Positions 14,051-17,318 of a stretch of 17,318 bases of DNA are shown here, piece by piece. The position numbers were made by a program, and so were the translations under genes. The stretch lies in the NCBI GenBank assembly GCA_050015355.1, contig JBEKBO010000096.1, forward strand, positions 1 to 17,318. Direction: 5' to 3'. Positions within the stretch are counted from its first letter, which is position 1. Each line of letters starts with the position of its first letter. The stretch is from CAWBRT01 sp050015355 (GTDB lineage Bacteria > Acidobacteriota > Terriglobia > Terriglobales > Acidobacteriaceae). The notes beneath the pieces are model-generated. The model did not search any database and was not told where the DNA came from. It saw only the letters and a program-made list of their open reading frames with translations.

Positions 14051-15040
14051 TTACGCGATGACCAGTTCGCCGCCGTGCTGCTTTTCCAGCTCCATGGCCT
14101 CGTTGAGCGCAACGATTGCGCACTCCACCTGCTTGTCGTCGGGCTGGCGCGTAGTGATGCGCTGCAACCAGAGCCCGGGACGCGTCATCATGGCGAACAG
14201 CGACGAAGCGTGCTTGGCGGCGAAACGGATGATCTCGTAAGAGACCCCGGCAATCAACGGCAGCAGCAGCAAACGCATGCCAAACCCGGTCCAGAACGTC
14301 CGGATCGGCACCAGTGCATACACCGCAATCGAAATCAGCATCACCGTCATCAGGAAGCTGGTACCGCAGCGGGGATGAAATGTCGACCAACGCTGCACGA
14401 CAGGCGGCTCCAGCGGATCGCCCGCTTCGAAGGCAAACACCGTCTTATGCTCGGCACCGTGATACTGATAGACGCGCCGAATATCGCTCCACCGCGAAGT
14501 AAGCCAGATAAACCCCAGAAACAGGCCAAGCCGGATCACGCCCTCGATCACGGCGAAGACCACGCGGTTGCCCGGTTGTGGATTGAGATGCCGCAACTCC
14601 TTGGTGGCCAGGTAGGGCAAAAACTTGTACATGAAGATGAAGAACCCGAGAGAGATCGTGATGTTCAGCGCCGCCACCCAGCCGCTCAGCTCAAGTTTCT
14701 TCCCCTTCGGAGTATCGGGCTGGGCCTCGTCGAGCGCGACATTGGCCGAGTAGCGCAGAGCTTTGAAGCCCAGCATCATTGCCTGCCCTAGCGTCATCAC
14801 TCCGCGGATCAGCGGCCATCCCTTCCACGGACTCTTCTCGGAGGGCCGCTCCATCGTCTCCGAGTGGGTCACCAGTTCGCCCGAAGGCTTGCGGACGGCG
14901 ATTCCCCAGGCGTGCGGCGAGCGCATCATGACGCCCTCCAACACAGCTTGACCTCCGACGAGGGTTTCCTGCGCGCTCTCCAGCGCGAATGACAGGTGAA
15001 GGGCCGTGTGGAATCGAAGCGTGCGACGCGACCAGGACAT
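14051..15040 (-). CDS. DUF1385 (YqhQ-type) integral membrane protein
   Basis: The protein has 329 residues from ATG 15040. VGGQAVLEGVMMRSP at 28-42 and YHGAEHKTVFAFE at 193-205 are the hallmark DUF1385 motifs, joined by HPRCGTSF at 222-229. Hydrophobic segments lie at about 120-143, 159-181, 227-246 and 255-273, so it is a multi-pass membrane protein. Its function is not established; the Bacillus subtilis relative is YqhQ, and genes of this family are frequently next to prfA and prmC, as here. The frame remains open to 15160 but the added residues show no family similarity. A TTGACA/GATACT promoter begins about 115 bases upstream. Confidence 0.88.
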   Translation of the reverse strand: MSWSRRTLRFHTALHLSFALESAQETLVGGQAVLEGVMMRSPHAWGIAVRKPSGELVTHSETMERPSEKSPWKGWPLIRGVMTLGQAMMLGFKALRYSANVALDEAQPDTPKGKKLELSGWVAALNITISLGFFIFMYKFLPYLATKELRHLNPQPGNRVVFAVIEGVIRLGLFLGFIWLTSRWSDIRRVYQYHGAEHKTVFAFEAGDPLEPPVVQRWSTFHPRCGTSFLMTVMLISIAVYALVPIRTFWTGFGMRLLLLPLIAGVSYEIIRFAAKHASSLFAMMTRPGLWLQRITTRQPDDKQVECAIVALNEAMELEKQHGGELVIA

Positions 15041-15132
15041 AAATAATTGGATGACAGAACTCGGGATTTTGACTCTCCCCCGGGCAAAGCTCCCTGCCGG
15101 TGGTATTCGATCCGGAATAGCTATACCGTTAG

Positions 15133-15160
15133 AGTATCTACCGCGTCGCCGGAGTGTCAA
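15133..15160 (-). promoter_or_regulatory. Sigma70-like promoter of the DUF1385-prfA-prmC unit
   Basis: On the minus strand a perfect TTGACA (15160-15155) is followed after 16 bases by GATACT (15138-15133, 4/6). The predicted start near 15126 gives a leader of about 85 bases before ATG 15040. Confidence 0.5.
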
Positions 15161-15273
15161 TCAAACCAGCAGCTTGGAGCTGGTGACTACGTACCTTACT
15201 GAGCCAAAAACTTCGCACCGAAGGCAGTCGCGGCGCAGCGAGCCCGCGACAGACGCCGAATCCCAGACCGGGA

Positions 15274-15307
15274 GGCCCATAACTCGCATCCAAGCTGAGT
15301 ATGGGCC
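15274..15307 (+). promoter_or_regulatory. Stable hairpin immediately before the ligase start codon
   Basis: GGCCCATAACTC (15274-15285) pairs with GAGTATGGGCC (15297-15307): 11 base pairs with one bulged A and an 11-base loop. The stem ends 10 bases before ATG 15318, where an SD would be expected, and no SD is visible. It may regulate or limit ligase translation. Confidence 0.45.
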
Positions 15308-15317
15308 GCGCTCAAGT

Positions 15318-17036
15318 ATGAACTCCTTTGCCGAAACCTGCGAAGCCGTAGCCGCAACCAGCAGCAAGAATGAGAAGGTGGCGATTGTGGCCGACTACCT
15401 TCGCTCGCGCCCGATGCCGGATGCCGAACTTGCGGCCGTGTATTTTTCAGGAAGGTTTTTTCCCTCCTACGACGAGAGAACGCTGCAGGTCGGCGGCGCG
15501 TTGTTATGGAGAGCGCTGGCCGAGGCGGCGAACACCAACGAAGCCAAGGTTGCGTTCATCTATCGCAAGCACGGCGATCTCGGTGCGGCGGCAGCCGAGC
15601 TGCTGTCTTCCAGGAAGCCGCCCGGGCAGCCGCTGACGCTGACCGCGGTTGCCGAGAGCTTCCGCGCAATTGCTCAATCGCGCGGCCCTGCCGCCAAACA
15701 CGACGTGTTACGCGACCTGCTGGCGCGTGCTTCTTCCCTGGAAGCCAAGTACCTCATCAAGATCATGACCGGCGAGCTGCGCATCGGCTTCAAAGAGAGC
15801 CTCGTGGAAGAGGCGATAGCGGCCGCTTGGCCCGCTCCCATCGAGGTGGTCAGGCGGGCCAATATGCTGCTGGGCGATCTGTCGGAGACACTGCGCCTCA
15901 CCGCTCAGGGTCGCGCCGGACAAGCGCAAATACGCTTATTCCATCCCATCGGCTTCATGCTTGCCACGCCCGCCGAGAGCGCGGTGGAAGCCTTTGAGCA
16001 GTTTCCCGACATGGTAGTCGAGGACAAGTACGACGGCATTCGCGCGCAGGCGCACTGCTCTGGAGGATGTGTCCGGCTCTTCTCGCGGACGATGGACAAT
16101 ATTACCGACTCGTTCCCGGAACTGATGCCATCGCTGGCGGCGTTCCCCGAAGACGTCGTGCTCGACGGTGAGATTCTCGGCTGGCACTTCGAGGGAAACG
16201 GCGGACGGGCCCGCGCTTTCCCGGAATTGCAGAAACGGCTAGGCCGCAAACGTCCTACCCCTGCCATGATTGAGCAGTTTCCGGTCGCTTACTTGATTTT
16301 TGACGTACTTTACGCCGGACACGAGCTGCTGATCGACCGGCCGTTGCGCGAACGCAAGGCGATCCTCGATGCCCTGTTCGCCTGGTTGCGCTATCCGCTC
16401 GACTCCGAAGCGGTCGCTGCCCAGAAACTGTTGAGCTTCGCCGCTGCCGGCGATCCTCCCCACACGGCGCGTCTGCTGCGTGCCCCTTCCGCACGCGCTG
16501 CCTCCGCCGTCCAACTCGACGAGTTGTTCGACCGCGCCCGGGCTCGCGGCAACGAAGGGCTCATGATCAAAGACGCCGCTTCCGCTTACACTCCCGGCCG
16601 CCGCGGTCAATCGTGGATCAAACTGAAGCGCGAACTCGCCACGCTGGACGTCGTCGTCACGGCGGTCGAGTTCGGCCACGGCAAACGCGCGGGGGTGCTA
16701 AGCGATTACACATTCGCCGTGCGCAACGGCGACCGCCTGCTGAACGTCGGCAAAGCCTTTACGGGGCTGACCGACGCCGAGATAGCGAAGATGTCGCAGT
16801 GGTTTCTCGAGCACACCACCGCCGATCACGGACAAGTGCGGCAGGTAGAGCCGCGGATCGTCATCGAAGTGGCCTTCAACGCCGTAATGCGTTCCAACCG
16901 GCACGATAGCGGATTCGCGCTGCGCTTCCCTCGAATCGTGCGCCTGCGAAACGACAAGCCCGTCGAGGATATCGACACGCTCCAGCGCGTGGAAGACATC
17001 TACAACGAACAGCTCCACGTGCAGAAGACGGCCTAG
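15318..17036 (+). CDS. ATP-dependent DNA ligase
   Basis: This 572-residue ligase seals nicks through a lysyl-AMP intermediate. Motif I EDKYDGIRAQ carries the nucleophile Lys237. Motif III is RLFSRTMDN at 253-261, followed by VLDGEILGW at 281-289, FDVLYAG at 328-334, motif IV EGLMIKD at 413-419 and motif V SWIKLKRE at 432-439. An N-terminal helical DNA-binding domain fills about 1-200 and a C-terminal OB-fold domain about 440-560. This three-domain layout matches archaeal/eukaryotic ligase I-like enzymes found in some bacteria, and it lacks the polymerase and nuclease domains of full LigD. ATG 15318 begins the conserved FAETCEAVA helix; the open frame upstream to 15006 overlaps the divergent promoter and gene and is rejected. 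Bacteria also carry an NAD-dependent LigA, so this one is likely for repair. Confidence 0.94.
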   Translation: MNSFAETCEAVAATSSKNEKVAIVADYLRSRPMPDAELAAVYFSGRFFPSYDERTLQVGGALLWRALAEAANTNEAKVAFIYRKHGDLGAAAAELLSSRKPPGQPLTLTAVAESFRAIAQSRGPAAKHDVLRDLLARASSLEAKYLIKIMTGELRIGFKESLVEEAIAAAWPAPIEVVRRANMLLGDLSETLRLTAQGRAGQAQIRLFHPIGFMLATPAESAVEAFEQFPDMVVEDKYDGIRAQAHCSGGCVRLFSRTMDNITDSFPELMPSLAAFPEDVVLDGEILGWHFEGNGGRARAFPELQKRLGRKRPTPAMIEQFPVAYLIFDVLYAGHELLIDRPLRERKAILDALFAWLRYPLDSEAVAAQKLLSFAAAGDPPHTARLLRAPSARAASAVQLDELFDRARARGNEGLMIKDAASAYTPGRRGQSWIKLKRELATLDVVVTAVEFGHGKRAGVLSDYTFAVRNGDRLLNVGKAFTGLTDAEIAKMSQWFLEHTTADHGQVRQVEPRIVIEVAFNAVMRSNRHDSGFALRFPRIVRLRNDKPVEDIDTLQRVEDIYNEQLHVQKTA

Positions 17037-17083
17037 CGCGGTATCCCGGAAATACCTCACATCACTAAACACATCTCGTGAGT

Positions 17084-17157
17084 GTCATCCTGAGCGCAGC
17101 GAAGGATCTGCTTCTTTTCGCGTCTCAAAACAATCCCCTTCGCTTCGCCAGGATGAC
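17084..17157. repeat. Long imperfect palindrome, probable interspersed repeat
   Basis: The left arm 17084-17105 begins GTCATCCTGAGCGCAGCG. The right arm 17137-17157 ends CGCTTCGCCAGGATGAC. The arms pair over about 20 positions with one bulge and one mismatch, around a 31-base loop. I associate the GTCATCCTGAGCG...GAAGGATCT type of sequence with abundant intergenic repeats in acidobacterial genomes, but could not check copy number. It lies 47 bases after the ligase stop. Confidence 0.6.
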
Positions 17158-17207
17158 GCCCTTCAATCGGCGGCCTTCATGCCCGCCATCAACTCATAGT
17201 ACTACTG

Positions 17208-17216
17208 TGTTATAAA
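17208..17216 (+). promoter_or_regulatory. Extended -10 promoter candidate
   Basis: TGT-TATAAA at 17208-17216 matches an extended -10. The wider TGTGTTATAA (17206-17215) is identical to the sequence at 4753-4762 upstream of purC. It would drive transcription off the right window edge. Confidence 0.35.
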
Positions 17217-17318
17217 TGGGGAGCGCCACAAAAAGGACAACTGGAGAGCTGTCGAAGAAGAACCCGGGAGATAGTTTGCCGCAGCGTCGCGATCGAGCCA
17301 GGGTTATGCCGTTCAAGG
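17216..17318 (+). CDS. Possible 5' end of an unidentified gene, cut by the window
   Basis: A frame is open from ATG 17216 to the edge (34 codons). In-frame alternative starts are TTG 17276, with GGGAG five bases upstream, and ATG 17306, with GGG close by. If the extended -10 at 17208-17216 is used, only the two later starts are possible. The encoded residues are polar and basic, and I recognise no family. The open frame is too short to prove coding. Confidence 0.25.
   Translation, partial: MGSATKRTTGELSKKNPGDSLPQRRDRARVMPFK

Noticed and set aside
15069..15074. TTGACT as a -35 for the ligase gene
   Set aside because: No acceptable -10 lies 16-18 bases downstream.
15006..15317. N-terminal extension of the DNA ligase to GTG 15006
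   Set aside because: The added 104 residues resemble no ligase domain and overlap the divergent promoter and the DUF1385 start; ATG 15318 matches the family N-terminus.

Overview
The window is 17.3 kb of GC-rich bacterial chromosome, densely packed with intact genes. There is no tRNA, rRNA, insertion sequence or CRISPR array that I can see. The best guess for the source is an acidobacterium of the Koribacter/Terriglobia type. This rests on the short Fis-like regulator behind purC-cvpA, the transmembrane MutS-like protein, the yqhQ-type gene (DUF1385) ahead of prfA-prmC, and a long palindromic intergenic element at 17084-17157 of a kind I associate with that phylum. The assignment comes from memory of gene families, not from a search.

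Left part (1-6843). A truncated acyl-CoA synthetase gene reads leftward off the window edge. Divergent from it are a membrane-anchored MutS-like ATPase and an M20 metallopeptidase, both reading right. A 410-base gene-poor stretch (4595-5004) follows, crowded with inverted repeats and promoter-like sequences. Then comes purC - cvpA - fis-like regulator, probably one transcription unit.

Middle part (6923-9771, minus strand). Three genes serve extracellular polysaccharide or cell-envelope sugar chemistry: a CpsB/YwqE-type phosphotyrosine phosphatase, a UDP-glucuronate decarboxylase (UDP-xylose synthase) and a UDP-glucose 4-epimerase. They converge on the fis-like gene across a GC-rich palindromic spacer.

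Right part (9895-15040, minus strand). Reading leftward these are DUF1385 (YqhQ-type) membrane protein, prfA (release factor 1), prmC (the methyltransferase that modifies the RF1 GGQ glutamine), an exported diheme cytochrome resembling split-Soret cytochrome c, and an AcuI/YhdH-type acryloyl-CoA reductase. RF1 and PrmC form a known enzyme-substrate pair. The cytochrome has its own upstream CRP/FNR-like palindrome placed where a class II activator site would be. Divergent from DUF1385 is an ATP-dependent DNA ligase (15318-17036, plus strand), with a stable hairpin just before its start codon. After the ligase come the palindromic element and the possible beginning of an unidentified gene that runs off the window.

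Most genes are housekeeping. The items most worth a second look are the structured region before purC (possible small RNA or attenuator), the CRP/FNR-like site with its cytochrome, and the membrane-bound MutS-like ATPase.
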